A stretch of 64,000 nucleotides of DNA from Cercis canadensis (taxonomy: Eukaryota; Streptophyta; Magnoliopsida; Fabales; Fabaceae): the NCBI GenBank assembly GCA_003255065.1, contig QAOA01006978.1, forward strand, positions 1 through 64,000. The letters are read 5' to 3'. The notes beneath the pieces were generated by a model. It was not told the origin of the DNA. It was given only the letters and a program-made list of their open reading frames with translations, and did not search any database. This document shows, one piece after another, positions 20,066 through 31,817 of this stretch. A program made the position numbers and the translations under genes. Positions within the stretch are counted from its first letter, which is position 1, and each line of letters opens with the position of its first letter.

Positions 20066-22135
20066 TGGTCATATTTATACAGTAGTTAACCCTCATATTT
20101 AGTCTTTTAAACCTCTTCTGGGTTGAATTGAGTGGGCTTGGGCCACTTTTCATGAGTTTGGATTCAATTTGGCCTAAATGTATTTTTCAGCAATACTGGA
20201 CATTTTATGCACTCTCTGTTTTTCAGCAATAAGTAGAAAAGCTAAGAGAAATCTCTACAACTTTGATTCAGAGCCCCAAGTCTAATTCGGACGTCTAGCT
20301 GGTCATATGCAGCCTGGAAGCCAGAGAAGAGATGTTGTCGCAGGATCCTGACCCGCATGCAGTGTTTGGACCATAACTTGAGCTGTAGGTGTCGTATGGA
20401 CTTGAAACTGGTCCCATTGGAAATATAAGACACATAGATTCAATTGTTGTGAAGACAGGTTCACTTAATTGTGTCGTTTAGATGGTCTTATTGCCTGTCA
20501 AAGTTGGTTGATGGTTCCAAAGACCTATTGACACTTAAATGGGCTTAACTTCCTCAATTCAAGTCCTATTGAGCCCAAACCACAACCCAATGAAAGCTAA
20601 GGCCCATGGGAATAAGTGTGACCTAAGGGCAGTTTGGGTGTGCATGTATTTTTAGAGGTTTTATGCTCAGAAAGAGGTAGCCAAAATTCATGAGGATATT
20701 TTGTAAGATATTTTGTAGACAACTTTTCTTGTTTTCTTAGTCTCTAAGTTTTCTCTCTAAGTTCTTTGTAAACTTTGTTCCTCTTGTTGATGGAGGGCTG
20801 AAATACTCAAATCAATCCAAGTTTTGGCTATTCTAATTATGATGCGTTCGCGTACCCGAAGGATCGAAACGGAGTGTTTGGATACCAAACTGTGGGATGA
20901 CCTTGGTTATCGCAATAGGGTGAACCCTTAACAAGGAAGGATCCTTGGTAAGTTCAAGTTCAAGTTCTTTGCCCAAGAACAACAGGGAAGCTCTCAATCC
21001 AGAGAAACTCAATAATTCAGAAACTGAATAATATTAATCTCAAAAACTATTTTGCAAAGGCATACATGAATTCCTTATATAGGCAATTCGGCTAGGAGGG
21101 TACAAGCTATGATGGATCCTCTAAGAATGTTAATAAAACCCTAATACCCAGTTTGGCCCATAGACATAAAGGCCCAAAATATTAAAAACGAATTTAAAAC
21201 TAATTAAACGTTTTGGCCCATAAACATAAAGGCCCAAAAATAAAACTAATTAAATTAAACATTATTTTTGGCCTGCTCCAAACTTGGGCTCCAAGCTGGC
21301 CCATGTGCACCTTCTACAAGAGACAGATAAGTGATCCATCTCAACTCTGAACTTGGCCCAGCTGCTCTTTCTTTGGTCTGCACCTCTTGGACTAGGCTCA
21401 ACAATGCCTCTCTCACTCGCTTAGCTCTGCTTCTAGTCATCGGGCCTCCAACTCCAAGCAAGGGATCATGAACACTCCTAGGGTTAGGACATGTAGCAAG
21501 CTGATTCGCATCAGATTATTAATTCTGAGATTATGCTTTGATTGTTATTCATTTAGTGGTTAATCTACTTCTTTCCTTCCTCTGAAATATTCTGTTTGAA
21601 TTGCTTAAATTCGGATTTGGATTTTCATGTGTTGATTGCTTAATTGCATGTGATAAAAGAGGAAATTAAAGGTTAATCAATGTTTCTAAGCTTTTGGACG
21701 GATTGTTTACCCTTGGCTGGATTCTGGACTTAGGTAAAACTAGATTTGAATGAGTGCTTAATTCATTTAGTCTTAGTTGATCCAAATTCTAGTTGCTTAA
21801 CCAGTGGATATCCTTAGAGCACTGAGAGGCTTCTTGATGTGTTCTAAGGCCAAGAACTAGGTTAGTAATTGAATGGATTCTCTGAAATCAATGATGGATT
21901 AAAATCAGAATCAGTTAGACTTGGATTGGTTGTTTTCCTTTAAGGTTTACCACTTTTAAATCACTTTTTGTTGATCACTTATACAAACAAAACCCCCATG
22001 TTTAATTAACTCCCTAATTGGATTCCTTAACTAGATTAATCCTTTGGTTCGACTTGGTGTTGCCTTATGCTACAAGTAGCTTTGGTAAACCAACTTTAAA
22101 CTTTCACTAATTTGGAGAGTCTCGGCAGCTCATCA
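20066..22135 (+). repeat. Family-A LTR interrupted by a solo LTR
   Basis: TGGTCATATTTATACAG at 20066 to CAGCTCATCA at 22135. Removing the 20840-21518 insertion leaves about 1.39 kb, collinear with the other A LTR pieces. Its left neighbour is gag and its right neighbour a Helitron helicase fragment, so neither flank fits a simple 3' LTR. Confidence 0.75.
20840..21513 (-). repeat. Solo LTR of family C, inserted in the A LTR
   Basis: 674 bp, reverse complement of the LTRs of element C (31818-32492 and 37975-38648), with the same terminal TGATGCG and CGCATCA. Flanking 5-mers AATTA (20835-20839) and GATTA (21514-21518) form a target duplication with one mismatch; the other A LTR copies have an uninterrupted GATTATTAATTCTGAG here. 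Carries the LTR-encoded [15 protein letters not shown] peptide on the minus strand (21255-21461). Confidence 0.92.
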
Positions 22136-22600
22136 GGCGTGCCAGTCATGTTATTGAGAAACATAGACCAGTGTAATGGGTTGTGCAATGCCTGATGGTT
22201 GATCATCACCCAACTTGGAAAATATGTGTTAGAAGGGAAAGTTATTTCAGGCAATAAGACAGGAGAAAAGGTGTTCATATCAAGGATGAATTTGGCATCA
22301 TTCGATCAGAGGATGCCATTTAAATTAAAGTGAAGGCAATTTCTCATACATATTTGCTTCACCATGACAATTAATAAGAGTCACGAGCAATCGCTATCAC
22401 ATGTTGGATTACATATGCCAATATCAGTTTCCAGTCATGGATAACTTTATATGGCTTTTTCAAAAGTTAGAAGTCATAGTGGCTTAAAGGTGATGATGAC
22501 TAATATAAAAGGGATTATCAGCAGGAACACAACAAATGTCGTCTACGAAAAGGTGTTGCATAAAATCACCTAGAAAGGTATGATTTAAATTGTAAAATAT
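22136..22600 (+). pseudogene. Helitron helicase (Pif1-like), C-terminal fragment
   Basis: One frame from 22136 reads GVPVMLLRNIDQCNGLCNA, then a stop, ITQLGKYVLEGKVISGNKTGEKVFISR, and later MPFKLK. It continues with CFTMTINKSHEQSLSHVGLHMP, then LYMAFSKVRSHSGLKVMM. These are the 2B/C-terminal blocks of the Pif1-type helicase of plant RepHel proteins, where MTINKSQGQSL and YVALSRV are the norms. In-frame stops (TGA, TGA, TAA, TAG) show it is dead. The upstream helicase and Rep endonuclease are not in the window; an A LTR ends right at its first residue. 22600-22680 may be an AT-rich intron or spacer. Confidence 0.82.
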
Positions 22601-22679
22601 AAAACATACAATTATTCTTGCAATTATTAAAAATAATGTGATATATTTCTTAATTATTTATGCATACGATTTTAGGTGG

Positions 22680-23224
22680 AACATTATCACATCCTTCATG
22701 GTGCGTAATGTGGATCAGCGAAATCCCTCACGAGGAAAATAAAAAATAAGTGCATGGTATGATATGCAAGAAATGGAGTCGCCACCAATAATTTCATTCC
22801 ATTTTAAACAAATAGAATGGTATGATTGGACACCTAAAAAAAAGGTCTATGTTCAAAGTTTGGATTTGAGGGTTGGTTACATTTAAGAAAGGTATTAGCA
22901 CCATCCAACGTCCATTCTTTGAACGGTTACCCATTTAATCACTTGTTATCTTTTTAAATGGATTAAATTTGTCCTTACTTTATATTTTAAAATAAATTGG
23001 TACTTTAATAGGCCCCACCAATGTTTCTAGCGAAACCTAAAAAGATGTCTCAAGACTATTAGGTAGAGATAGCAATTGCAATTACAATTTTCCCTAAATC
23101 TATTACGTCATAGGCAGCTTTTAACATTTTATTGGAGGTCTTCCTTTAAGTCTACGAGTGCTACTGGAAAGACTAAAGCAACTCTCCTCAACTCCAAAAT
23201 GTCAAGAGTTGATGTCATCACAAG
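22680..23224 (-). repeat. Long gypsy LTR-like block, distal part (left of a nested solo LTR)
   Basis: On the minus strand this contains TGGTGGCGACTCCATT near 22770-22790, the same conserved element found near the ends of the other long LTRs here. The tract is followed across the nested solo LTR by 26389-28924: both sides carry ACTCCAAAAT and GTCATCA-like sequence, and rejoining at ACAAG gives a continuous block. Left edge approximate. Confidence 0.5.
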
Positions 23225-23358
23225 TGTCACAACGTACCCGAATGTTGCTACGACGTAGATGGTTAACTTTTAAAAAAGATTTAGTTTTCGAATAAAACTT
23301 GGAGTCTTCACCAATTGTATTAAGAAAATGGGGAACAATTGGAAAACTCCTTTTGAAT

Positions 23359-23502
23359 TTAATTCTTTTTTTTTTTAAATGGTTTGCGTACCAAAGATTG
23401 GTTAAGAAGTCTGTTTATGCGTGGGAAAAGNTTAATTCTTTTTTTTTTAAATGGTTTGCGTACCAAAGATTGGTTAAGAAGTCTGTTTATGCGTGGGAAA
23501 AG
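23359..23502. other. Single-N junction at 23431 flanked by ~71-bp copies
   Basis: The T-rich segment TTAATTC...GTGGGAAAAG before the N is repeated after it with one base difference in the T run. Probably an unmerged contig overlap. Confidence 0.85.
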
Positions 23503-24829
23503 TGTTAGGAACCCCACAACATTTGTTTAAAGACGGTTATCCTAAATTAATTATGCAAAGAATAAGACAGAATGTGGCCAAAAATATACTTTATTTATTC
23601 TTAAAATAAATGTTACATTCACTAATCAATGACAGAAAATAAACATGGCATGTATGAATTCTAATGAGTTCAAAATCCTTCCACATGTTCCTCACACATT
23701 GGGCCTGTCGGGGTGGCGCTTATCTTCATCTAGGTTAGATAAAAGAGATCCATCCTATATAGGACCGAGTCAGTCTTATAGTTCAATGATAGACAAAGGG
23801 CATATGAATTTTGTAAACCCTAACAATAATCCCTAAGTGTTATGCATGTTGATTTAAATATTAGGGGATGAGGGCTGAATTACAAACATAAAATAGTGAT
23901 GAAAAAATTCTCAAGCTCCAAACTATCGATTAGTCCTTCAAGATCAAATTCTAAACTTGCAAAAATCCTCAAGTATCAACATTGAAAGCTCAAGGAAAAA
24001 GGTCCAAACATTAAAAATGAATGTAAGTCACAATATCAAATCAAATATCGATAAAATTAAACCCAAATAATCACCATTTTAACATCAAAACAATGACCAA
24101 AATGAACCTAAATAATTGTCACTTTAAGGTCGAAACAATGACAAAAAAAAAACCAAAATAGTCATAACTTTAAGGTCAAAACAGTGACCGAAAAACAAAT
24201 GCAAACAGCCATCAAACATGCCTAGAACAATAGGGATAAAATGCACTAAAATGGCAGCAGTATACATGAAGAAAATACATCGAAAAGTGAGAAAAAAAAT
24301 ACCAGGACAACCCCCAAACATACCTAGAACAGCCACTCATATCAAGAGACAAATCCAAAGAAAACTCAAAGAATTCACTTGTTAATCAATTATCTGAAAC
24401 AACCATGACTCAAAGGATAAAACCAAAGAAAATTCAATGAATGCACATGGTAATCAACTACCAACAATAGCTATGAATTTTGTGTAAATAGCAAGAACAC
24501 AAGGAGTAAATCACATTGCCAAAAAAATCAAATCGGAATGCCCAAAATAGCAGGGAAATTAATTTAAAATAGCAACAGAATATATGCCAAAACAATAGGG
24601 TATTTAGACGCAAAACAACCGAAAAAATATGCCAGAATAAAAGGGTAATTCAGCATAAAACAATAGGAAAAATATGTCGACAGTAATGGAAAATGCATCA
24701 AACAGTGACGTAAAATGCATGGAACAGCTGCATGAAGACATAGCAGAATAATAGTAAAAATAGGCTAGGGCAGCAGCAATGGTATAGAAATAGGTATTCA
24801 TATTCAAACTAAAACTGGGAATAGGGGAT

Positions 24830-25545
24830 ATATGAAAAAAATATGAAATTTTCACATATGGAAGACACACGTCTTATGGTTTTAGCAAGATAATAATCAC
24901 TCAAATCGGAGCCCTGTAGCTCTAATTAGAAAATAAAAACTGAGGGTTGCCAAAGAAAACTAACAAGCCCGACAGTATAGAAAACAAACAAATTTAAATA
25001 CAAACTGGGAACAGAGGAAAATGAATTTTTCTTTGAACATTTTACAAATGAGAGGCATATATGTCTCAGTTTTATCGGGACAAAAATAACTCAAATTGGA
25101 GCTCTATAGCTGCATCTAGAAAATAAAAACCGAGGATTACCAGATAAGAATAACAAATCAAAAACAACATAAAAAAAAATCAAATTCAAAGAAAAACTAA
25201 GAGTAGGGGAAGGAGGATATGGCCATTAAATTTTTATAAATAAGACAAATACATCTCCTAGTTCTAACAAGGAATATTCACTCAAATTGGAGTTTTGTAG
25301 CTCCATCTAGAAAATAAAAATGGAGGGATGCCATGGAAGACTTACAACGCTGAAATAGCAAAAAAAAAAATAATCAAATTCAAATAAACACTAGGAATAG
25401 GGAACATGGAATTTGGCTATGAAAATTTTACACATAAGAGGAACACGTCTACTGGTTCTATCAAATCTAGAGTCACTAAAATCGGAGCTCTGTAGCTCCA
25501 TCTGAAAAGTAACAATGGAGGGTTGCTAAAGAAGATTGACAAATC
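24830..25545. repeat. About 190-bp tandem repeat, four degenerate copies, inside the solo LTR
   Basis: The phrase CTCAAATYGGAGCYCTRTAGCT recurs near 24899, 25089, 25279 and 25474 (spacings about 190, 190 and 195), each followed by AGAAAATAAAAA-like and GGGTTGCCA-like sequence. The copies are strongly diverged. Confidence 0.65.
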
Positions 25546-26388
25546 CAAAAATACACAATCCACAACCAAATCAAATATTATTAATCAAGAAAATAACTCA
25601 AAGTCCCCAAAATCAAAATTATTTTTATATCAAAATCAAAAATTGAACTTAAATTTAAGAATCCAATACCATGAGTGCCCTCGAGCCATAAGAATCAATC
25701 TCAAACTCTATCAAACTATACTATGATCAAGAAATTCAACATATTCATTCATACATAGCAACAAATAGATAAATTATCCACCATGAATCCAAATAGCAGC
25801 AATAAAGATGAGAGAATATGGAAGATATTACCTTTGTAGAATGAATTTGATGCAGATTCAGACCTTATTATCTCTTTGGCTCTCTCCCTCTCTCCCAAAC
25901 TTCTCATTTTCTCCCTTTTCTCTGTTTCTCCTCTTTTGCTTTCTTCAACTCTCACTCTCTCCTTTTTTTTTTCTTTGTTGATCCCCTTGTTTTAATTTGC
26001 TTTCCTTATTTTTCAATTACCTATTTATTTAATAGAGATAAGGTACACCAACTTGGACTAATAAAGAATGAGTAAAATCCATTTTTTGTTCCCTCATTGG
26101 TCCTCCTAGATCTAATAATGCAAAAAGCTATTAACAAAATTTTTTTTTCTCTTTTTTTGTTTATTTACTATTTACAAAAATTTAAATACTAATGAATGGG
26201 CCAAATGGGCTAAATTAACAATGAATTAAGCTAAAGTAGTAAGACTAGGTTTTGTTTTATTATAAAGGCCCAAATAAAAAACAATAATAAAAAAATTTAG
26301 AGCTTTCATCTTTTCAAAAATCATCATTAATTATTTTTTTTTTGTTTTATGCCACAAAAAAATACCAGAACAAAATACGTTGTCTACA

Positions 26389-28924
26389 ACAAGTATCATT
26401 GATTATTCCCTCGTCGGTACTTTTGATTCACATTTTAAGGTAAATGAAACTAGAACATAAGGTCAGAGTTTGATTTTTGGAATATTTATGCATGGAAAGT
26501 ATTTTTATCAGGGTTCGATCTCAAGCCTCGCCAACGCTTCTGACAAAACTAGAGAGATTGCCTCTAACTCCAAAATTTCAAAACATTGTCATCATTATGG
26601 CTAATTTTGATTATTCTCTCGCCAATAACTTTATTCTAGCATTAAGTAAAAAGAATGGTGAAATGGTAAAGAGATAAAATAAAATGTAACAAATAAATGA
26701 TAAATGACAAAGATGTAGTAATTAAACTTTTTTTTAAAAAAAAAAAGTGATATCCAAAAGAAAATGACACAAAAACTCTAATAAAACAAAACATGAGTTC
26801 TAAATAAATATGCCCGAAATAAAATGGCCCAAACCAAATACATAAAATAGGTCCAACCCAATAAAAGAAGCAAAGGCCCAAGAATTTAACAGGCCAACAA
26901 AATGACATGGGTTAGCTCCTTTAATGTTGTCCATTAGTACCATATGCCCACTAAACAAACAAAGTAAGAAAAAGAAAATAAAACAAAACAATGGACTAGC
27001 CCAACTCAAACCAAGCCCAGCCAACAAATAAAACAAATTGAAATGACTAAAAGGGTTGGGCCCTATTTGAACTAGGCCCAGGCAGCTAAAAAAAAGAAGC
27101 TAAAAAGACTAAACAATTGTGCAATTCAAATTAGGCCTTGTCATTTATAAAATAAAATAAAATAAAAAAAAGGCGGGGGTAATGGACCAGCCCAAGTAAA
27201 GACTAAAATAGCAGCAACAAAATAACAAATGTAAAATGACCTACTTCAGCCTAGGGTAAACTAGCCAAAACAAAAATAAAAAGAAGCTCAACCCAATAGA
27301 CCCAAACCCATAAGCCAACAATAAAAAGGAAAATGAAGTAAGCAAAATGGGTTAGGCCAATTTGGGCCAGACCCATATAGCAAAATAAAAGAAAATTGAA
27401 CTAGCATAATGGATCAGCCCAATGGTAATTAGTTCCTCTTCCTTTATTATTTACTCAAATGACCCAACCCAATAGATTATTGTTAAAGGTCAGTAAGCAA
27501 GTAGGAACCAAAGTAACATGACAAAAGATAAGTAAATAAAAAGGCAGAGATAAAATGCACACATTATTATAGAAAAATACAATCGTGAGCAACAAAGAAG
27601 TGAAACCCAGAAACAGAGTTCTCCTTCCTCACGACGCATAGAGGCCTAAATTGCTTATCTTCCATCATTGAATCTACTGGTGTGAAAGTCTAAAGGTTCA
27701 TATCTCATCTTATTCTCTTATTTCCTCAAATTCCTTCTTTGTTTCTCTCTCTAAACATATTTCTCTAAAAAATGGGTACAATTGAAGACGGGGTGGAGCC
27801 ACGCCACCGGAGATGCGACCCCTATGTTGCTTCTCACTTTGGTTTCTTTCTTTGATTTTATCTCTCTACCTACCCCTAAAAATTTCTTTTTCTAGGTTTC
27901 TTCGCTCTCTAGTTTGATTTCTCTCTTTAGAAATTAGGGGGTTTGGGAATGGGGGTGGAATCACGGCCATTGGTGGCGCCACCCCTCTACTTTGCTTCTC
28001 TTTGGCATTTTATTTTACAAATATTAGACCAAAACCCTTAGCCCTCTCTGAAAAATTATATTTAGGTAGGAATGAGGTGGAGCCGTTACCACAAACAACG
28101 CCACCCCTCCCCTACTCGTTTATGTACTATTATTTTTTATTTTAAATTTTCTTCCTCTGCCCAGAAGTTAAATAGAAAAATTGGATGATTCAAGTGTGAT
28201 TTTTTTTTTTTTTTATGATGTATGCATTATGTGTACAATACGCAAGAATGCAAGAACAATAATAAGTGAAAACTTAGCACATTAAAGCTTAAAAATGAGC
28301 AATGGGGTAGAATGTTGATACCTGAACTATTGTGAACCCAATGGAAATGTTTTCTATGTTTCTCCCTTAAATTTCCAGAGTTTCTCCTCTCTTTCTCTCA
28401 AAATTTATATTATATGTGTGTGTTTTTTGTTGTGTTTCCTCAATATATTTTAGGGCTATTTATAGCCAAATTGTATTGACAAATTGAGTAACCTGTAAAT
28501 TTTGTTCACCATTTTTCAAGTTGTGTAGCCAAAAAAAGCAGTGATCAAGCAACATATGTTGAGGAGCGGGGTTGAGCTGCAGTGCAAGGTCGTGGGAATA
28601 GTGGGTGTGGTGCAATTACAATATTGTTTCTTTGTTTTTTTTTTTTTTTTTCCTTTCTTTGTCCTTTACTATTTTTATTTGATGGGAAGAAAATACTGAA
28701 AACAAACACTTCAAAGAGATTAATCTTTTTTTTTTTTGGATTTTTGGTTTTATGATATGGAAGTATTTGGATTGGGCCTTAAATAAAAAAGCAATCACAA
28801 AAGAAGATTTGGCCTAAAGACCAAAACTACAAGAAGAATGTGTAAAAAAGACTTAAGAGGCTAGCCCAAACTAACCAATGAAAATAATCTTGCATGAATG
28901 CATGTACAAATTTGAGTATCCACA
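26389..28924 (-). repeat. Long gypsy LTR-like block, proximal part; putative 3' LTR of element D
   Basis: On the minus strand it begins TGTGGATACTC at 28924, directly after the purine-rich tract GCAAATGGGGGCAAT of element D. It runs to the ACAAG at which the solo G LTR inserted, and appears to continue at 23224-22680. It is AT-rich with many short GGGCC-type phrases. No protein-coding gene is supported; small ORFs here are low-complexity. Confidence 0.55.
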
Positions 28925-28940
28925 ATTGCCCCCATTTGCT
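28925..28940 (-). promoter_or_regulatory. Polypurine tract of element D
   Basis: On the minus strand GCAAATGGGGGCAAT abuts an LTR start TGTGGATACTC, the expected arrangement at the 3' end of a gypsy element. A similar ATGTAAATAGGGGCAAC abuts the LTR start at 45655. Confidence 0.55.
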
Positions 28941-29094
28941 AATGTATTTATGAATAATTAATGGGCAAAGGAGTTTATTCAAATTTGTATGAGGCAAGAA
29001 AGGTAGGTTTTGGGAAATAAAATGTGTACCTATATAAGCTAGGATGAACAAGTTTTAATTGTGGAAAAATACATAAATTGATAAATAAAAAGAG

Positions 29095-29560
29095 GACCTA
29101 GACAAGCTAGGCTTGACCAAGTTAGACTTTATTCAATTTAACGGTAAGAAAATCAAACAATGACCTAGGTGAGCTAGGCTCGATCCAAACAGGCTGTATT
29201 TAATTTAACAAGGAGAAAAATTAAAAATAACCTAGACAAGCTCAACTCAACCCATACAGGCTAGATTCAATTTAACAATGAAAAAAATTAACAATGACCT
29301 AGGGAAGCTATGCTCAATCCAGACATGCTGGATTCAGTTTAACAGTGAGAAAAATCAACAATGACATAGGCAAACTAGGCTTGATCCAGATAGGTTGGAT
29401 TCGATTTAATAGTGAGAAAAATTAACAATGAGCTGGGCAAGCTAGGCTTGATCCAGATAGGCTGGATTCGATTTAATAGTGAGAAAATTAACAATGACCT
29501 AGGCAAGCTGGGCTCTATCTAGACAAGCTGGATTCGATTTAACAACAGGAAAGTTTTGGA
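29095..29560 (-). repeat. 67-bp tandem repeat, about seven copies
   Basis: Units beginning GACCTAGGCAAGCTAGGCT... start at 29095, 29162, 29229, 29296, 29363, 29430 and 29496 (period 67, once 66). They diverge by several bases each. They lie between pol and the polypurine tract, where Tat elements often carry tandem arrays. Confidence 0.85.
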
Positions 29561-30472
29561 ATTCAAAAAAATTTCCTTTTTACTTCTTTGACTTTGGAAG
29601 ACTAGTTCAAATAAGGTCAAAGATGAACAACGGCAGAAACTTGATCGTCGATATAAGGATGAAGCTCGTTCTTGGACCCATGTATTTTCACTTATTACTT
29701 GGAGGAGCGACCAAAAATATTATTCTTGAGATAACTATTATTTTGTAAGGTAATTATTTTGCTCAATTGATATATGCTTGGGAATTTATTATATTTCCTA
29801 TAATCTTTTCAATTTCACCCGCTTATTTCTTGATACGCTTAGAAAAAGTTAACACATAATTCATGTTTCAATATATAATCATCATGAAAATGCATATTCA
29901 ATTCACAAATGGGTTACAATCAAATGAAATGGCCATAGACCAAATGGGAAAATATTAGTCATTCAAAATGGAAATGGGCAAAACAAGGACATCATGAAAG
30001 GAATTCATTAACAAAAAAGAAGGTAGAATAAGATTTCTAGCTCTTCTAGTGATAGTCTTTAAGATGAACAACGTCAACTACCCTAGTATATAATTCTGAA
30101 CACCCCCATAATTGGCTCTTTCGCATATGATTTAGCCCATTTTGCATACTTGACCACTTCCTTAAATTTCTTATTATAGTGAAAATTTTCATCCCATTCA
30201 ATTGAAGTGTTGCTATTTTTTCGACCTTAACTTTTGCCTAGGACTCTCTTTCAAGAGTTCAACCTACCACATCATTTTATTCTATTTTTTGGCTCTAACA
30301 TTTACCTTAGTTGCCTTCTAAGTTTTTCAACCAAGGGAGCAGGTTTTTTCTTTTATGACCTTAACTTTTGTCTAGGCCACCTTTTCAGGTTTTCAACCTA
30401 ATGGGACAATTACATTTTTTTGAAAGAAAGCAAGATGGCACAAAGCAATGAAAGAAAATACAAGTATGCCCT
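29561..30472 (-). other. 3' untranslated spacer of element D
   Basis: AT-rich sequence between the end of pol (30473) and the tandem repeat. Three loose repeats of a GACCTTAACTTTTGYCTAGGAC phrase occur at 30220-30400. No coding sequence seen. Confidence 0.5.
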
Positions 30473-31604
30473 TTATGCATAGTATTTTTTGACTACATCC
30501 GAGTTTACAGGAAGTGGTAATTCTTCTCCATCCATCTTAGCAAGGAGAAATGCTCCTTTAGAGAAAGATTGCTTTACCACATAAGGTCCTCCATGGTTTA
30601 GAGTCACCTTCCCACTATGTTCCTTTTGAATTGGTGACATCTTTTTCAATACCAAAGACGTTGCTGCACTTTCTTGGCGTTAGCCCTCATTATCCTTCTT
30701 TGATAGAGTTGGCTATGGAATAATGTAACTAGTCTTTTCCTTCAATAAGGTTCAGTTGATTATATTGTATTTAGGTCCATTCAGCTTCTTCTAGTTCTAC
30801 CTCCATGATCACTCTTAATGAAGGGATTTCCACCTCAATTGGAAGCACAACTTCCATCCCATAAACTAATGAGAAAGGGGTGGCTCCCAAAGAAGTGTAG
30901 ACGAACGTACAATAGCCATGAAGAGCAAAAGGAAGCTTTTCATGCCAATGTTTGTACATTATGGTAATCTTTCCAATGATTCTCTTGATGTTCTTGTTGG
31001 CCCCCTCAACCACTTCATTCATTTTCAAGCGATGTGCGGAAGAGTTATGATGCCTTATCTTGAATTGTTTGCATAGTTCCATCATCAACTTGTTCAAATT
31101 CGTCGCATTATTAATAATAATCCTTTCAGGTATACAGTAGCGATAAATTAACTCCTTCTTAATGAATTTGAGCACCACCTCTTTTGTCACTTGAGAATAA
31201 TAAGCGGCTTCAACCCATTTTGTGAAGTCATCAATTGCAACCAGGATGAAGCGATGCCCATTTAAGGTTTTTGGTTCAATCAGGCCTATAACGTCCATGC
31301 CCCACATTAAGAATGGCCAGGGTGTCGATAAAACATTTAAAGGTATCAATGGTGTGTCGATATTCTGACATTTAGGGCATTTCCTTACATGATTGATGCA
31401 ATCTGATTCCATTGTCAACCAATAATACCCCGCCATCAATATTTTTCTTGCCATGGCATGCCAATTTGCATGTGTTCCACAAATACCCTCATGCACATCT
31501 TTAATGATCTTCTTTGCCTCTAGTATATCAACATGTCTCAGAAGCACCGTATCATAATTATTTTTATATAATACATCCCCATTTAGAAAGAAACCTATTG
31601 TCAA
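30473..31604 (-). pseudogene. Element D integrase and pol C-terminus
   Basis: The open frame from 31604 begins MTIGFFLNGDVLYKNNYD and enters the H2C2 zinc-binding domain (THANWHAMARKIL, then CINHVRKCPKCQ). The DDE core follows with its first Asp in WGMDVIG. The second Asp is lost (IINNATN, where IIxDN is normal); the Glu is in NEVVEGANKNIK. VYGMEVVLPIEVEIPS and a basic C-terminal region follow; a frameshift near 30771 separates them from the last piece, ending DGEELPLPVNSDVVKKYYA at 30473. This tail has no chromodomain and fits Tat-lineage elements. Integrase inserts the cDNA into the chromosome; the Asp-to-Asn change and frameshift make it inactive. Confidence 0.87.
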
Positions 31605-31617
31605 TCTCCTTATGACT

Positions 31618-31817
31618 CTAGTTATTTTCTAAGGCATTAGGTAGGTATTCCTTGCTCCTAGTGAATGATTTAATATCTTGATACCTTGGTTTCCCATCAA
31701 CCTCTTCTTCAATCATTGAGCAATTTGCTAGGCAATCTTGCCTAATTATCCTTATGAGTGGCATTTCTCTATCACTATCAATCTTGAACATTGAGGACAG
31801 GGTTGCTAGTGTATTAG
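31618..31817 (-). pseudogene. Element D, end of second RNase H and linker, downstream side of the C insertion
   Basis: TNTLATLSSMFKIDSDREMP, then DGKPRYQDIKSFTRSKEYLPNA, is the linker that follows the archaeal-type RNase H and leads to integrase. The reading picks up exactly where 38649 leaves off on the other side of element C, proving one interrupted gene. Confidence 0.82.

Larger units (their letters stand above)
23225..26388 (-). repeat. Solo long LTR (family G), minus strand
   Basis: On the plus strand it starts TGTCACAACGTACCC and ends GTTGTCTACA; read on the minus strand it starts TGTAGACAACG. Perfect 5-bp target duplications ACAAG lie at 23220-23224 and 26389-26393. It is homologous to 41277-45655 over the GGAGTC...CACCAATTG and ATTCACTAATCAA tracts. 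The length of about 3.1 kb includes a 72-bp artefact at the N at 23431. Contains a roughly 190-bp tandem repeat block. No coding sequence supported. Confidence 0.85.

Noticed and set aside
22770..22795. TGGCGACTCC on the minus strand as a gypsy primer site (also near 23305 and 41345)
   Set aside because: The perfect ACAAG duplication of the 23225-26388 solo LTR places this motif inside the LTR, so it is not a primer site in these copies.
27160..27175. AAATA/AAAAT short repeats as a regulatory element
   Set aside because: Simple AT-rich low complexity in an LTR, without other support.
29095..29560. CRISPR-like array
   Set aside because: Units are contiguous 67-bp diverged repeats without unique spacers, in a plant retrotransposon.
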